From Rhynchonema sp. JSB1_4 (taxonomy: Eukaryota > Nematoda > Chromadorea > Monhysterida > Xyalidae): a DNA stretch of 64,000 nucleotides. Where the stretch lies: assembly GCA_030248065.1 (NCBI GenBank), contig JASAMV010002782.1, positions 20,256 to 84,255 on the forward strand. The letters run 5' to 3'. Numbering within the stretch: position 1 is the first letter of the stretch; each line of letters begins with the position of its first letter. The translations under genes and the position numbers were made by a program. The notes below the pieces were generated by a model. That model saw only the letters and a list, made by a program, of their open reading frames with translations, ran no database searches and had not been told where the DNA came from. Below, piece after piece: positions 1 to 14,100 of the stretch.

Positions 1-3000
1 TATTTTTGTGTTTTGAAGCACGCACTTGAGTGTAAATTAGCTCTTCACTCATAAAGTGTTGTTTTTAATTTTCGCAGGAGTACCACAATGGAATTAATGC
101 TAATGTTCGACAATCCGTTATCAAATTGTGGCCTGGTTTTGCCAGCTATTTTTATTTACAGTCCCCACAACACGTGTAAATGTCATCAGCACTACCTACG
201 TGCAACAAAACAACCTCTGGACGACACGCATAAACCAGGCGACATTGCTCTTATCTTATGAACGCAACTTGATTATATTTTAAGCGTAAAAATTAGGTGA
301 ACAAAAACAATGATTTGAATTCAGCCACGTGGGGAACCGAATGCAAATCACAGTGCAAAATATATGGTAATGTCGTAATGTCATGACGCCCAATGTTTGG
401 TATCTGAGAGCAGCTACGTCAAACACTTTGTTAAAACAGTCTTTAATCCGGTTAGGTGGGCAGTGGCGTCTTAAAAGTTGTTTTCCACGTGTAGTCTTAT
501 CACCTCTGATGTAGCTACAAGACAAGATGTAGCTACATAACAAACCACGGTTTACTATCAGAAGACCATAGTGCCATGAGCCCATTTTGATACAAAAGAT
601 GTCAGGCAGGTAAAGCTATTTTGACACCAAGCTTGCGCTGAAATAAAATCTGATGTGTGATTCTTTAAAATACAAAAACAAAGAATATCGGCCGTGAAGA
701 AACTACATAACACGCAGTTCGCCTAATGTTCGCATGTTCCTCGACAGATTTTTTAATTTCAGTTTGTAATCACGTGCCGCTAAGGAAACAGAAATGCGAA
801 AATGGCGGGTTACGTGCGAATCAGTGGAGATGCTTTTTCTCATGGCACGAGGTTTGACCAAAACATTAATGCAAATTAGATGCGTGGTTGTCTGAAAGAT
901 CACGAAAGCCGTGTCTGCATGGAACAATGACCCAGTCTGACGCACCAGGACTGTTTTTTGTATTGCACAGCCATCTAGGATTTGCCCGGAGAAACAGATT
1001 ACCCCACCACTCACCGACATATACGCACGTTTTGATGTGCTATCGCTCGCCTGCTTGCGCTGGTTCTGATTCTACCCACGTGCTTTGTGGAATTACTATT
1101 ATGTGAAAAAGCACCCTTCAGATGCGTGAGAGAGCGGGTGGTGTGTGAGCAGCAGTGGTGGTGGGCGTGAAAAAGTGCTTATTGTTTCGGCGTTGCCTCA
1201 AATCAAAGCGAACTATTGTAACAATTTGAACGCTCAAAGCATAAAAGCTTTTGCCATCACTTCTGGAATTGAGCAGTCCATATTTTCTGGAAAAGAATTG
1301 ATGCTCACCAAAAAAATGAACGATCACTGTGTGCTCTGCTCTGCCAACATTGCGTGAAGCTTGTCTGGGTTACTGGCGTCATATCGTGTTTTGTAATAGC
1401 ATTTTTCATGTGATAAGGGAAACGAAACATACAAAGACGGATGTACGTACTTATAATAGTGGCGCTTAGGATGGATTAGCTAAGTGCTTTGCATAGTTTT
1501 ATCATTGTTAGGTATAGCATAAGAGTGGAGAGTTTGATCACAATCGATTATGGTGCGTTTTCGAACAAAAAATGTGGGAATTTGGCGCAACACTCAGGCA
1601 CGTGGTCCAAAACATATGAGTGAAAAACAAAGACTCAAAAAACCTTTGCCCCAGAATTCAAACAATCAACAAAGGAGCAAATTTTTCTCTTCCGACTGCG
1701 TGAAAATTGTCCCGTCACCCGCAAATTGGCTAATTCAAAAAAACAAATTGACCACACCTGCGCAGCTTGATAGTCTATGCCTGGTTACCCACAACCTTCA
1801 AGCGCGTCTGCCATCTTGGCATGGATCTTCTAACCATTTGCGTGACACTAATTGAAAATTGGCATGCTGCATGGCCTGATGATAACAGCTGACGGACAAG
1901 ATTAAAAAACTTGGCAGATATGCCTTAAACAAGTTTCCGAGAGGGGATGAACAAGCACTTAATGAATCATCGTTGCACAAGTATAATTGCGTTCAAGTGT
2001 GTGTTTATCCGCCGTAGAAAATTGACATAGATTCAGCCGTTCTTTATTAAGCTGACGTAGGCGTATATAAAAGGATGGCATCGCATTGCATCTGACGTCT
2101 TTTATCCACATTGATCAAGTGCACATGCACATGGCTAGGTGCATTGAGAGCACTGTGACGTCATGTACTTTGATGTTAAAAGTGCGTTCCTTCATGGCGC
2201 CGCCCACATGAGCGTGGACCTTTATGCATCTCATCTGTGTTTTGTCTGCGTGAATGAACATTTGCATAAATCTTGAATAAACTATGATTGAACGGACAAG
2301 GACATAATCGGTCATCATCCAAAACTTTTTAACATAAACTCAGCGGCATGACAAAAAAGATGAGCCAGAGCCGGTTGCTTCCTGAATTAGCCTGGCACGA
2401 TGTAATACAAGGCTATACGAAGTCAGATGATGCGATAAAGCTCAAGTTGGAGCACTCGAGCATGAAACTTGCTGTGTGCGTGGTCTCTACCTCGTAGCCT
2501 TAGCCCAGCGGATACGGAGCGATTACTAACAGGAACAAAGCTAATTAACACTTGCGTGGATGGATGGTTGTGTATAATTTATGGATGTACATATACTGTG
2601 TAACAGCTGCACACAGCACAGACACTCTTGTGGAAGTCAGTGATAAACAAATCAAACGATATCAAAACCTTGAACAGGACATGCAAGTCTGGCGTGAGTG
2701 AAGTGTTTACGTGATTGTGTGACTCACAAGTGTTCGAGTGAATAAATTGATTCAAAACAAAAAACAGGGCTCGTTGATCATTATACACTTTTTCGCATCA
2801 CAGCTTGATTCACACACGAAGAATCTCGTTCGTTCTGAAGTTGCTTCATGGCATAAAGCCTATGGCACGCGCACAGCGTGTTATCTTTTGAAAGTGGATC
2901 ATTTTTTCCAAACCTGACGACACAGTGGGAGTGCCAGAGTCACACAGCGAAGGAACAGCAGTGGACTTATGGACAGGAAGCTCGGCTAATGTGCATCACC

Positions 3001-5537
3001 AGCGTGTAGCACCAACGGCCGGGCACTCAGCTTGACCTTTGTGTGTCTGTTTGGCTTTATGACGCCATCAAACAAGCAAGGTGTCGGCTGTCGTCTCTGG
3101 CAGATGCATATGTATTTCGACCAGCCGATTTTGCAGAAAAAAACCTTGAAAAAACACCAAAAAGTTCAGAGGAATCCTTTTAAAGAGCATACACGGCCTG
3201 GAGCGTCAAGTGAAACCAAATACCACACCCAGTGCGGTGTTACGATGGAAGATGACGTATACGCTCTGTCCTGCTGGCTCGTTCTGGGCTCCAACCGACA
3301 AAATTGAGCTGAACGGCACGGCACCCCTTGCATGTACTATAATGTACGTGGCCAGAGCCACGTGGCTTTTTCTCTGGCAGCAGCTGGAAAAGGCTTTTCG
3401 GACGTGAGCCAAAAGAAATGAACAAAAAAAGCAAAGCCTCCTGGCATGGCTGGCAATGGCGTGAATTCTATTCATGAGCAATTTTAAATATCAGTATATG
3501 GGGTGTCTGTGTCCGACAGAGTAGATTGTGCAAATGGAATCTAAGTCAAGTTGGACTAGAAAATGGCACTCTTATTGCTTGAAACAAAATGGTTGATTGA
3601 AAAATGGGAATAATTTGAGTTCTGCATGCGCAATATTAGTGGTCTGCCGGGCTGAATCTTCAATGACATCTGCATGATCTGATCTGACTACAAAAGGTAC
3701 GTCATGATAATAGAACAGGGAAGTGAAATGGAACGAGTGAATAACTTTGGCCACCCCATGTGCACCAACAGGAGTGCGAATAAACAAGCCAGACATGACA
3801 CATTGTGTGAGGCACAGTCGGTTGCCACAACAGCCACACCGGGCTGATGCAATATGGCAAAAATAATCCGGTTGGGCCCCCGCACGGAATTGGCCTCGAG
3901 CTCTAAAAAGTGTTCGAAAACGGCCACTTTCCATTCGTGCTCGCCGAATGTTTCCGGGGAAGTTTTTTTTGTCATGGAACGCTGCCAATGTGATACGACA
4001 CACTACACGGATGGTATCACATCATAAACAAAATACTAGAAACGCACATGCGCCTTGTGGCCCCAAAGTGCCACACACGAATATGTTCCATAACTAAGAA
4101 TGAGGATAAATAACTATTGCTCGATAACAACGATGACAAACTGGCACCCTACTGAAAGGTGTCGTCACGGTCATTACAACCAACAATAAGTTTTGGAACG
4201 AAAACGCCAATGATGACGGCGTCGTGGGGACACAACTTTGCTGCTGATGCGAATGCGCCATTCAGATTCAGCTGCTGGCTGCGTGTCAGGCGCTCGCTCG
4301 ATTTTGGTTGGTGTCTCGTTTTTTTGTGACGCAGACAGACATCGCATCGCCTTTCTGGCCGCAGTGCCCGCACGCGCTGTCGCTGATTTTCTGCATGGTT
4401 TTGGTTGGCTGCCTGGCTGACTGACACCATATAAAAATCAGCCTTTGTCGCGCAAAAAATTGCGGCGCACAGACGGTGGCGCACAAAACACCAGCAGCGC
4501 AGTACCACACATTTTGTGAACATATACGCCTCCAACCAGAAGCACAAAGGGCAAAGCACAAGACACGAGCGTGGGAAACACTCTCGCAAAGCTTGCGCTG
4601 CTTTTATGCGCCCATATGATGGCCGGGGCGCGGAGGGCACCCACCAACTGGCGAGCTCTGGCAACAACTAGCGCAATGATGGGACACAGAAAGCAAACGC
4701 TAAGCTACATATATGACCACAACAGCCAGTCACGTCGCCATGTATGGGCATGTCTGTGCGAGTGCGACAGTCTCTCTTTTCAGCCAGCCAGCCAGCCCAC
4801 TCCATATTTCGCTCTGTCTGTATTGTACGTGTACGTGCGCGCGGCAAAAAATTCGAATGCACACAACACACAAACGTACGTACATATAATACACATGCGC
4901 ACGGATGGTGCAAGCGAGCCAAAGGTACACCCTCGTGTGCTTGCTTTGTATGCAAAGCTGCGTCTGCGACTGCGACTGTTTCGTACGCACGTGTCAGCTA
5001 CATAGCTGCATCCTGTCCTGTGAGCGCGACGGACGAGCACTAAAGCCCATTGGACACATGTACATCCACGTGTGCGTTGGCCTGCAGCCAGCTGGCTCCA
5101 TTTTGGGCGCACTTTGAAACAAAGAAGAAAGACACCGGCTCATGGCTGGCTTATTGCGCGCCTAACTAACCGTCGCAAATGTGGCATGAAGCAGCATGGG
5201 CTCGTAAAGTATGCAGCTAACAGCTGATAGTGAGCTACGACTTGCTGTGCTGAAAGTGAGTAGAGCACTAAAGGCTTAGTGGTTTGTGTCCCTTTTTGAT
5301 TGGGTCGCACTAGGCACACGATGATCCGACATTTTTATTGCCGCATCAGCTCACGCGCCTATTTCATTGCGCGTGACTGATGGGAACCAAAGCACGTGAA
5401 ACTTGCGCTTGTCACAACAGATTACGCTTAGCAATGATGGATGTAAGAGTGCGATGACACGAAATTGTAATTGACTTTTTTGTTTCAAAACATGGTTGTT
5501 GAGGAGGTGTGAACTCTGAACCCCACACCAAACGTAC
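1..5537. other. gene-poor stretch, nothing assigned
   Basis: I find no gene here. The open frames are short, overlap on both strands, lack recognisable domains and do not join into a phase-consistent exon chain. The part from about 4,400 to 5,100 is richer in CG, CA and TG steps and gives overlapping frames on both strands, which looks compositional. A TATA-like run lies near 2,064 but no gene follows it. Confidence 0.5.
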
Positions 5538-5619
5538 GCTCCCGGAAAGACTCGAACCTCCGACCTCCCAGACACCAGGCCTGGACAGCTAGTTGCTGTG
5601 CCAACTGAGCAACGGGAAC
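5538..5619 (-). tRNA. tRNA-like sequence (tRNA pseudogene or SINE head)
   Basis: Read on the minus strand, the ends pair as a perfect 7-bp acceptor stem (positions 5,613-5,619 with 5,538-5,544, one G-U). An A-box-like TTGCTCAGTTGG and a B-box-like GGTTCGAGTCT are present, the latter inside a plausible T arm with two G-U pairs. The length is 82 nt. The anticodon arm does not fold cleanly: the best 7-nt loop gives TGG (proline) but lacks the expected T at position 33. It therefore resembles a decayed tRNA gene or the head of a tRNA-derived SINE more than a working tRNA. Identity is not assigned. Confidence 0.5.
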
Positions 5620-5692
5620 GCGGTCTGACTGCGGCTCAAAGTTGTACTTATACCGATGCAACCGTGCAGACACACACTGCTTTGCTCGCTAA

Positions 5693-6052
5693 CAGTGGAG
5701 GATCCCAGCTTTTGGTCAAGGGAGGGGCCAAATCCAAAAAGTCATTTTTATCTGGTGCTTGTTCCATTCTTGAAAAGTCATACACCAAATATCGCAGAAA
5801 TTGTCACAATGCGCGCGATGCGTGCGAAATTTTGGCCCTTTTTACGCGCGCGAAAGCCAACTTTAACTGAAAATAGGCGTATCCGACGCGCGAAGCGGGT
5901 GATTTTTTGACTTTTGAAGTGAATCAGAGTAAAAATTCTGCGGTTTAGGGGGTCCTTTCTTCTTTTTCCTTCCGAAATGGTGGCCCCCCTCCAGGGGCCA
6001 AATGGGCCAATGGGGGGCATGGCCGCTGTGGCCTCCCCTGGATCCGCTCTTG
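5693..6052. mobile_element. hAT-type MITE, copy 1 of a family
   Basis: This 360-bp element starts CAGTGGAGGATCC and ends GGATCCGCTCTTG, imperfect inverted termini. It is flanked by near-identical 8-bp duplications (CTCGCTAA at 5,685-5,692 and CTCGCTAC at 6,053-6,060). Its interior, with AGGGGAGGGCC-like and CGCGCGAA-like blocks, matches the element at 6,177-6,522. It has no coding capacity. An 8-bp duplication and CAGTG termini point to hAT mobilisation. Confidence 0.7.
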
Positions 6053-6176
6053 CTCGCTACACGTTGCGCGTGTAGACCTCCAGTCTACTGAGGTGTCTAC
6101 TTGGACGATAGGATTGAACCTAAAAGTGATGTGATGGTGATGTCCGATATATCGCTATGTTAGTATGGGATCTGAT

Positions 6177-6522
6177 CAGTGGCAGATCCAGCTTTCGGCC
6201 AAGGGGAGGGCCAAATCCCAAAAGTCATTTTTATAGTGCATGTTTGATTTTTCAAAAATGGTTTTTATCCAGTTCTATAATTGGGCAATTTTGAGCCAAA
6301 TGCTACACAAAATAAGGGAGTGCGCGCGAAAAGTTTACACTTTTTATGCGCGCGACAGCCAAATTTATGGAAATGGTGTATATGTGATGCGCGAAGCGCG
6401 CGATTTTTGGACCCTTGAAGTCTATTCGAGTGAAAAATCCTTTCGATTTTCTCCGAAATGGTGCCCTCACCTTTAGGGGCCACTTTGACCAAGGGGGGCC
6501 CAGCCCCCTGGATCCGTCAGTG
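6177..6522. mobile_element. hAT-type MITE, copy 2 of the same family
   Basis: This 346-bp element begins CAGTGGCAGATCCAG and ends CTGGATCCGTCAGTG. Its 8-bp flanks are GATCTGAT and GACCTGAT (7 of 8 identical). The body is related to the copy at 5,693-6,052 in the same orientation: both share the stretch ending in AAAAGTCATTTTTA, the acidic-looking CGCGCGA block and the terminal GGATCC. It is non-coding. Confidence 0.7.
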
Positions 6523-7203
6523 GACCTGATTAAGAACAGTAAACGCAAAGAAAATTTGGCATGCATGATGCTGCATGAAGCGGACTTGAAACGATTCGGG
6601 ATCGAGGGTTACCATGTGGAGGAAAAACCAATGATCAGCAGGTTTATATGCAGCTTTCAAAATTCCCGCATTTTCTTTTCAGGGTACTGTAATGTTGCCT
6701 GAAGAACGCATGGAGAAAGCAGAGTAGTGTTTGAGGTGGAAAATTTGACCTATTTTTGCCCTTCCGTTTTTCACCTGGAAAAATTTTTTCCCGGTGGGCA
6801 CTATCAAAGTTTCCTTGGCTTGTTGTTTCGGTGCCACATTGCGTTGAGTTGACTGTTGCGACACCTCAAAATCGGTTTGTTCCATTCTTTTCAATTCATT
6901 TTTTGCTGTTGGTTGTTGTTGTCAATCTTGTCCAGTAGTGTTACCATACGTTACCGTTACCCCCGCCCTACCCGTTCTGTTTGTCAGTGTTTGTTTGCTC
7001 ATATTTAGCTCATTTTGTAAATTCTTCCTAGCCTGCCGTTAGGCTTTTGCGAAAGCATGCATAAAACTTGAAACTTGAAACTTGAAACTATACTTCTGGC
7101 CAGAGATTACGATCGGGCTGAGGCTGGGTACCCCTTTTTGGGGGGCTGTATTACGGGGGGGCTCTATTCCGGGGGGGGGGGGGCTGTATTTAGGTTTTTA
7201 CGG

Positions 7204-7499
7204 TACATGTGTAGTAGCATGCAGTGGTACATTATCGGTGCCACATCACTATAAAAGACCATCCCCGCGCATCCCTGTACGGATTTGGGGACAATACTGG
7301 GCGCCGCAGGCGCGATTTTGGAAAAATTGTCCCGTCCACAGAAAAAAAGTGCCAATTTTTTGCCTCGAAAAAGGCCATTTTTGGACATTTCAGCCCATTT
7401 TGGGCAACTTTTTTTATTAAAAAAAGCAAAATCTGAGTTTCAAAAAAAATTTTTAAAAAAAAATTTTTTTTAGTTAACCACTTTTTTTAAACAACCCTG
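7204..7499. mobile_element. truncated copy of the CAGGGTTG hAT MITE
   Basis: From about 7,204 the sequence follows the element at 38,255-38,980: the GTAGTAGCATG block, the GGTGCCACAT block, GCGCCGCAGGCGCG and the A/T-rich end closing with CAACCCTG at 7,499. The other terminus is missing; it is replaced on the left by unrelated G-rich sequence, so this is a 5'-truncated copy. Confidence 0.7.
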
Positions 7500-7541
7500 C
7501 TGGTATTGGTATTGGGTGGTATTGGTATTGGGTATTGGGTA
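7500..7541 (+). repeat. TATTGG minisatellite
   Basis: Irregular tandem copies of GGTATT and GGGTATT, directly abutting the truncated hAT-type element. It is followed to about 7,700 by A/T-rich blocks alternating CCG, CGG and GTTTTTTT that look like a decayed inverted-repeat element. Confidence 0.7.
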
Positions 7542-8107
7542 TAATTGCGGGCCGGAAAAAAACCGTTTTTTTCGAAAAAAACCGAAAAAAAACCGTTTTT
7601 TTCCGAGGCCCGGAAAAATACGTTTTATTTTTCCGGAAATTTTTCCAAGTGGCAACTTTTGAAAAAAAACGGTTTTTTTTCCAAAAATTTCCGAAATATT
7701 TTCAAGGGTTACGAAAGGATGTTTCGGGTCCCAATCTATCTATCGTCAACACCCTGGCCATGTACTACACTGCCCCAGTCGCCGGCACAGCACATCAGTG
7801 CCTTTGCCTTGTATTTAAGTTTGTGCGATGCTTCCCTGCTGAATCCACCAACAATTTCAGTATTTTTTTGGCAAAAGCGCGCTTTTGTCGGCAAAACAGG
7901 TGATTTTCGTTCGATTCTCTGATCTCCGGCCCGGCACCCCGAACCAAAAAAGCCCAGAATCACGAGCTCGGGCTTACCCGATTGCAACTTCTGGCGTTCA
8001 TTCATTGCAGGTGCATAAACATATATAATATTATTAATCAGTATTAACACGAAGCAAACCGTGAACAAGAAACAAAAGTATAATTCAATTTTTATTCCTC
8101 AACAAAA

Positions 8108-11100
8108 ATGTATTGCGACGACGCGGTGGTGATCAGAATTAAAGACCATTTTGGCCACGCTTGGTCACCTCAGTTTGGCCGCATCTTTTTCACCAAGAAG
8201 AATATCGTTAATCTGAAGAAATCAATGTCGAAAATAGCGCCAGGTCTGTGTTTCAAAAGTCACTTCTGTTACATATTTTGTGTTTTTGACCACACAAAAC
8301 AATCGTCAAGGGGATAATAAGAGGCATTTTTCAGGAACAGCTTGCGAGATATGGGGGACGAAGAACGCTCACGGCGCTTCCCAACAGCAACAGTTGATGT
8401 CACCGAAAGGAGGCGATCGAGACGAAATTGGATCGTACGTCGATATTCGATGGAAAGCGACCGACGTTGAATTGAAATCGAATCGGGCGGGATGTGTGAA
8501 AGAAGGTCGGCTGTCGGTTTTTATTGAATCAGCAGCTGGCAGCCGGCCATTGACCCCTATCGGCGCTCCTGCATAATATTCTGCCCAAACACATGTTCTC
8601 AGGCGTAGGCTTGGGCTGCACGCACCCCCATCAATGCACTCAGTAAATCAATTTCTACCTTTTGGAGCGTGGCAATTTTTGGCGCGCCAAGTCAAGAATT
8701 TCTACCTTGTGGAGCGTGGCAATTTTCACCAGAAAAATAGTAGGTTTGTAAACTAAACCTGCCCGTGGATTGGCTCGGCGCGCAGTAAGGAACGTGTCCG
8801 AAATACGATGACCGTGTCCAAATTTGAGGAAAAGTAGAAAATTTTTGTGGAGCAAAACTGGCGGAAATCTGTAAAATTCTCGCCATGCAGAATTTTTGAC
8901 GTATCCATTCCAAGGATTTGGTCCGTGCGAGTCTGGAGATCGGGTGTAACTCTTGCAGATATGGAGAATAAACGGAATTTCACGTTGTCGAAAGGTTGGA
9001 AAAAAGAAAGCCAGTTTTGGATAAAGTGAAATGCAAGCTGGCACCATTTCAGCTGTCGGCAAAGTGACCCGCGCTCACGCCGGTTACGGATTTCTCGAAT
9101 CACCGGCGTTCGAGTTGACTTTGTTCGTTCCGGGCTTTGCTGCGAGCAACAACGTGTCACTGGACGGGGCCGGACAGAAAATGCCCGAACTCGAGGCCAC
9201 AAAAGTGCACTTTCTTGCCATACCAAATCCGGTTGGTCTTGTTCAGTCTGTCGATGATATGATCGTTGGACGAGACAGCGCAACATTTCGAAGTAGTGCA
9301 GAATTTTTTATGTGATTAAATTAACAACCAACCATTTTCTGCTCTAGCTGCTCGCTCTGGACTGAAGCTGTTTTGATGCTCTCTCGTCTCGGTTCTTGGC
9401 GCGGAAATTGCCTAAATATTTTCAGAAAAACAAATTCCGCAATTTCTTCGTGATCGCGTTGCACGTATACAAACCGGAGACGTGCGGCCGTGAAACTGGA
9501 CAGGGGCTGGTGCAGCGATGCTCGACCGATGAACATTGGATTTGTTGTGCTCCGGCGAATGCGGAGGAAGGTTAACATCAGGAGCCCGATTGCTTTGGGC
9601 TTTGGAAATTCGTTGCAAAAGTGTGTATGTCTAAGATCAGTTGGCTGGTTGTTGCAAGCGCGATCTGAAATTCCATCCCAAAAGTTTCGGCGAACAACGA
9701 ACATAAATTCAAAAGAATAGATGTGAAAAACAGCTATTCATGGTGTCGGCGATTATCAGACGTTTAAAACCTTGGGTTAATTTTCAGTTTACCGGCACGT
9801 TATCGAATATGGCCTCAGACGCAAAAACCCAAAAAAAGAAGCACAGACAAGACCGGGGGGAAAAAAAAAAAAAAAAAAAACAAAAAAAAAAAAAAAAGGA
9901 AGAAAAAAAAAAAAAAAAAAAAAAAAATCGAATATTGTCAAGTTTCATGGTTACATCGTGTCACTCAAATTTATTTTGCTGTTGCCGTCATAATATTTTG
10001 CCGAAATGAATATATGTGCAAAAATTTAATGTGTCAGTTAAATTACACGTTTGATGGACACGCCCGTTTTTCAGACAGTGATACGCCATCAAGCTCAAGC
10101 TCGGTGGTCGGCGGCGACGAAGTGGGTCCATCGAAGAGTGCCACCACCACCGCAACTGCTGTCAATGTGATCGAAAAGGAAAAAGTTCGTTGAAGATTGT
10201 TCGACTTTTCTGGCCGCTCGCTTTTATTTTGAACCATTGAGAAAATCTTGTTCCGATGTTACTTCTGAAGTAGGAATTGAACGCACGTTGTGCTGTATTT
10301 TGTGACTGTCGGTCAGAAGTGGTTTCACAAATTCGTGACAACCAGTAAGCAACTTCTGTCCAACCTCGAAACGCACTGTTTTGACGTTGCTCATTTCAAC
10401 AGTGTGGTTTTAAAGAATGAAGTCGATCAGGTCTATGTTCTGCACATCAGCAAATCACAAAATGAAGAACGCAAAAATTATTGCAGCATCAGAGCATACC
10501 TACCATCAACACCAATAACAACAGCAGCCAGGCGAGCAATAATCCAATGAAGCGTCAATCCAAAGATCACATGAATCTGCACGTTGTCGGCAATCGAATG
10601 GCGCGACTGCGAGCGCACGATCTGTTTGCCGAATGTGCCGAGCAGGCTTGCTCAAGTCGGCTGTTGTTTGTTTTCTTTTTGTTGTTTTTCTTGTATCTTT
10701 GAACTTCGCGTTTCTGGCGAATGGGGCCGTACACTTGCGTTGTTGGCTTTACCTTTCAATCGTAACATTCTTGGTCGGTCTGACAGTTCCGTCGATTTTC
10801 GCTGTGCTTTGAATTGTCGTAACTCGTAAGTTGGGCGAAGTCGACGTTCGCCGACCAGGAATCGATACTATGCTGGCATGAAAGGCCGTTCTTTATTTTT
10901 TCGTGAAAATATGACGATAACATGGAAGTGAAATCGAAAAATATTTCGATTTCAGGTCAAAACGTGTTCGTGTAGGCGAGTTGTTTCTCGAAGAGTGCTG
11001 ACTCCCCCGGAAGTGGTTTATGAGCTTTTTTGTCGTGGTCGTTGAGTCACTTCTTCCCAAAATCAAAAAATCATAGGTTTTGCATTACAATTTTTTTGGC

Positions 11101-14100
11101 GAAATAAAAATGAAGTTTCGGCATATTTCCGATAAAAACCGATAAAGACCCAAGGAAGTTATGAAAAAATGTTCTGGTCTCGGATTTGCAGAAAAAACAT
11201 TTTTCGTCTGCCGGTATATTCGATACGATGTGCAGTTTTTATGTTGTATTTTTTTGCTTTCGCAGTGAGTTTCCCGCATTCGGCGCCCAATACCCGACTG
11301 CAATACAATGACTTGTGCGTGATTCTCGTGAATCGATTCTACGCGTATTTGTGGTCGCCAGCCACGTCCGTGATTTATGTCGAGGTCCGGTGATTTATAT
11401 TTATGATTTATATTACAAACGCAGTTAATTTATTTCCGTTTTTTTATAAAATTGCGGTAATTCCACCACCTTTACAATTCAGGCACGTGCCATGTCGACG
11501 CACAGTCTGTCGCAGTTGATCATCGGTGAGCACGTGACGGCCAAAGTTGTACAAGCACCACATGGACGCATGCACGCCACACATGTCGGAAAGACCAGTT
11601 AGTTGGTGCCCGGGTTTCTTGGAACGTGAGATGCTGTGCCGGTCGGCTGGAGTCACTTTTCTGAAGTTTACTCTTTCATTAAAGTTGTGAAGGCAAACTA
11701 CACCAACACGAGCCCGATTTCGAAGCCAGCGTATATTCAAAACGAATAGAAAGAGAAAATCATGGTGCTCCATTTTGTATTCTTCAACACGTAACATTTC
11801 CCAAATCAGCAGCCACGTTTGAATGTTTCACTATTCTGTCAGCTGTGAAATTGACGTAGTTTGCCTATAAGTTGTCAACTGGATACATACTGATGACCGA
11901 CTTGCTTCTGGTATCTTATTGGGGCAGTGAAACATTTCTTGGTGTTTCGATTCGGAATGCTACCGTAGCGAGCGAGCAGTGGTGTCGTTGGGGGGAGGGG
12001 TTACCCCTAGTATCCGGTACCTTGATTTTTTTCACCCAGGGGTATCTGGTATCCTGACTTTTTGTCCAGGGGTATCCTACCCTAACATTTTTTCCGAAAA
12101 CCGTAAAAATCGCCCATTTTTACCTCCAAAATGCTCAAAATCGCTTGACATAACCCAAAAAATGACCATTTTCTGCGCTTCCAACACCAATTTTGCTCAA
12201 TTTTCCTCTGAAAAATTGCCTTTTTTGAACAACCCCCCTGGGTGTCCGAGATTTTTTATTTGGGGGCAACCCCCTTGTATCCGAGATTTTTCATTTTGGG
12301 TATCCGGCGGTATCCGAAAATTTTGAATTTTGGGTATCTGGTATCCTGACTTTTTGATTTCCCAAGGACACCACTGCGAGTGAGTGACACAACGAGTGAA
12401 AAACAACCTTTGTAATTCATTCATTTTTTGGTCTTCTTCCCGCCCATATTGCAGACCAACAATCGCATCACGTACGCGAGTGTATCGGCACACTAGCCCG
12501 TCAGATGTACTGTGCCGAGATCATACCGGATTCGCGTGACAGCACGGGCATGACCACATTGTACGTGCCTGCGTGGGCGTCGGCCACCGGACATTTGAGT
12601 CATCGCGTCCGGGTGCATTGTGCCTGGCTGAGTCGACACTCGAAACAGGGATTGAAGGTATGGTGATGTAATGTTGTTTGTTGAATTGATTATTTAGCAG
12701 GATCGGTACAACTGTTTGGCATTTGTTGCGTTAATCCATGCAATTTCCATGGTTTCTGACAGCGTCGCAGTCGTGTGCAGCCAAGAGAATACAACATAGT
12801 GTTTTTGTTACAACGGTATCTGGTGCACAGCACACCAGGCTTGCGGACATGTTGCATCTGAACCTACGGATCAGTGCTTATTTTTCGAAATTTCATTGTT
12901 ACATGTCATCAGGTAAGTAGAAAAAGTTATTTCCCAGAAGCGTAAATTCGTCTTCCAAAATACTTGCCGGCAAGAAATCAGAAGGATCGCTTGTCATGAT
13001 CGTAATCAAAAATAAACATCCATAAGACCCACCCACAGGCGTGCGTGATCGCGTTGCATCCACTCACGGACCAGTGTCACCAGTTCCATCCGACTGCGGC
13101 CGCGCATGATCTGTTGCACTGGCAGGCACATCAAGTGTCCGGCGCCAGCAACACGCACGTGCCACGACCGGTCGTCAAACAGGTTGGTGTGGGCAATACT
13201 TGCTTGGAAAGTGTTGCTGTGCACTTTATTGCTTTTGTGTGCGACATTTAAGTTTTCGCAATTCGGTTGGATTGCATGGTCCGCAAAACTGGCAAAACGT
13301 GAAAATCAAACGTTCCAACGTTGAGGCGTGCGATCGTTTCATGTTTCGATAATTGGTCACATGCACGCGTAAATTAAATTTCCAAACCGTTGAACCCGTT
13401 GGCTAGTACATATCTCAAACATTGTGTCTTTTGACAGCGTTTTCAAAGTCAAACTATGTGCTGGTTGAGGTTGACCGACATTTGCTTTACTTTTCGATCA
13501 ACACAGGGAATGCGTCTGCGACCCGAGAATCTGCTTGGACCGTGGAATGAATGCGATGGTGCCATCGAACTGGGAACGGCCGCCGTACGCACACAGGATC
13601 GATACAAGTGTAAGTTTGAAACGGGCATGTCGTTCATGTTGACGACGCTCGGATACACCGCGCTCTTTTGTGGAACATAAGAAACAACGGACAAACCTGG
13701 ATCCCGTCATATTGTTGAGCTGATTGGCAGGTCACCCATGAAAGACACGGAAACCTTGTGGTGTTTCAGTGAATGAACAATCTGGAGCCAACAAGCGCGG
13801 CGGCGTGCACAACGACTTGGAGGTCTTCGTGGTGTGTGTCGGGGAATCGTACGGCTACTTGCGTGCTTGTTCGGAGCAAACAAAAGGTACGTTCTGACTT
13901 GACAATGGCATGGGCATTTTGAGATTTTTGTTCGATCTTGAACATTTTAGTGACCCAACGTCACGCGACGACCACTGATGTACGATCGTGCGATCTGATC
14001 ATTTTCACGAGCAATGTGCTCCATCCGGACGTGTCGTGGACGAAACTGGTGCCCGGCACGAAATTTCTCGCCGATTATCAACCGATCAAAGGTAGAAAGG

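Noticed and set aside
2064..2073. TATATAAAAG core-promoter-like sequence
   Set aside because: No gene follows on either strand, and such words are expected by chance in A/T-rich DNA.
4149..4667. 172-residue minus-strand frame
   Set aside because: Cysteine- and arginine-rich low-quality frame in compositionally biased DNA with other frames open on both strands; no domain or splice pattern.
9860..9927. Poly(A) tail of a LINE or processed pseudogene
   Set aside because: No element body or target duplication is attached; treated as simple sequence.
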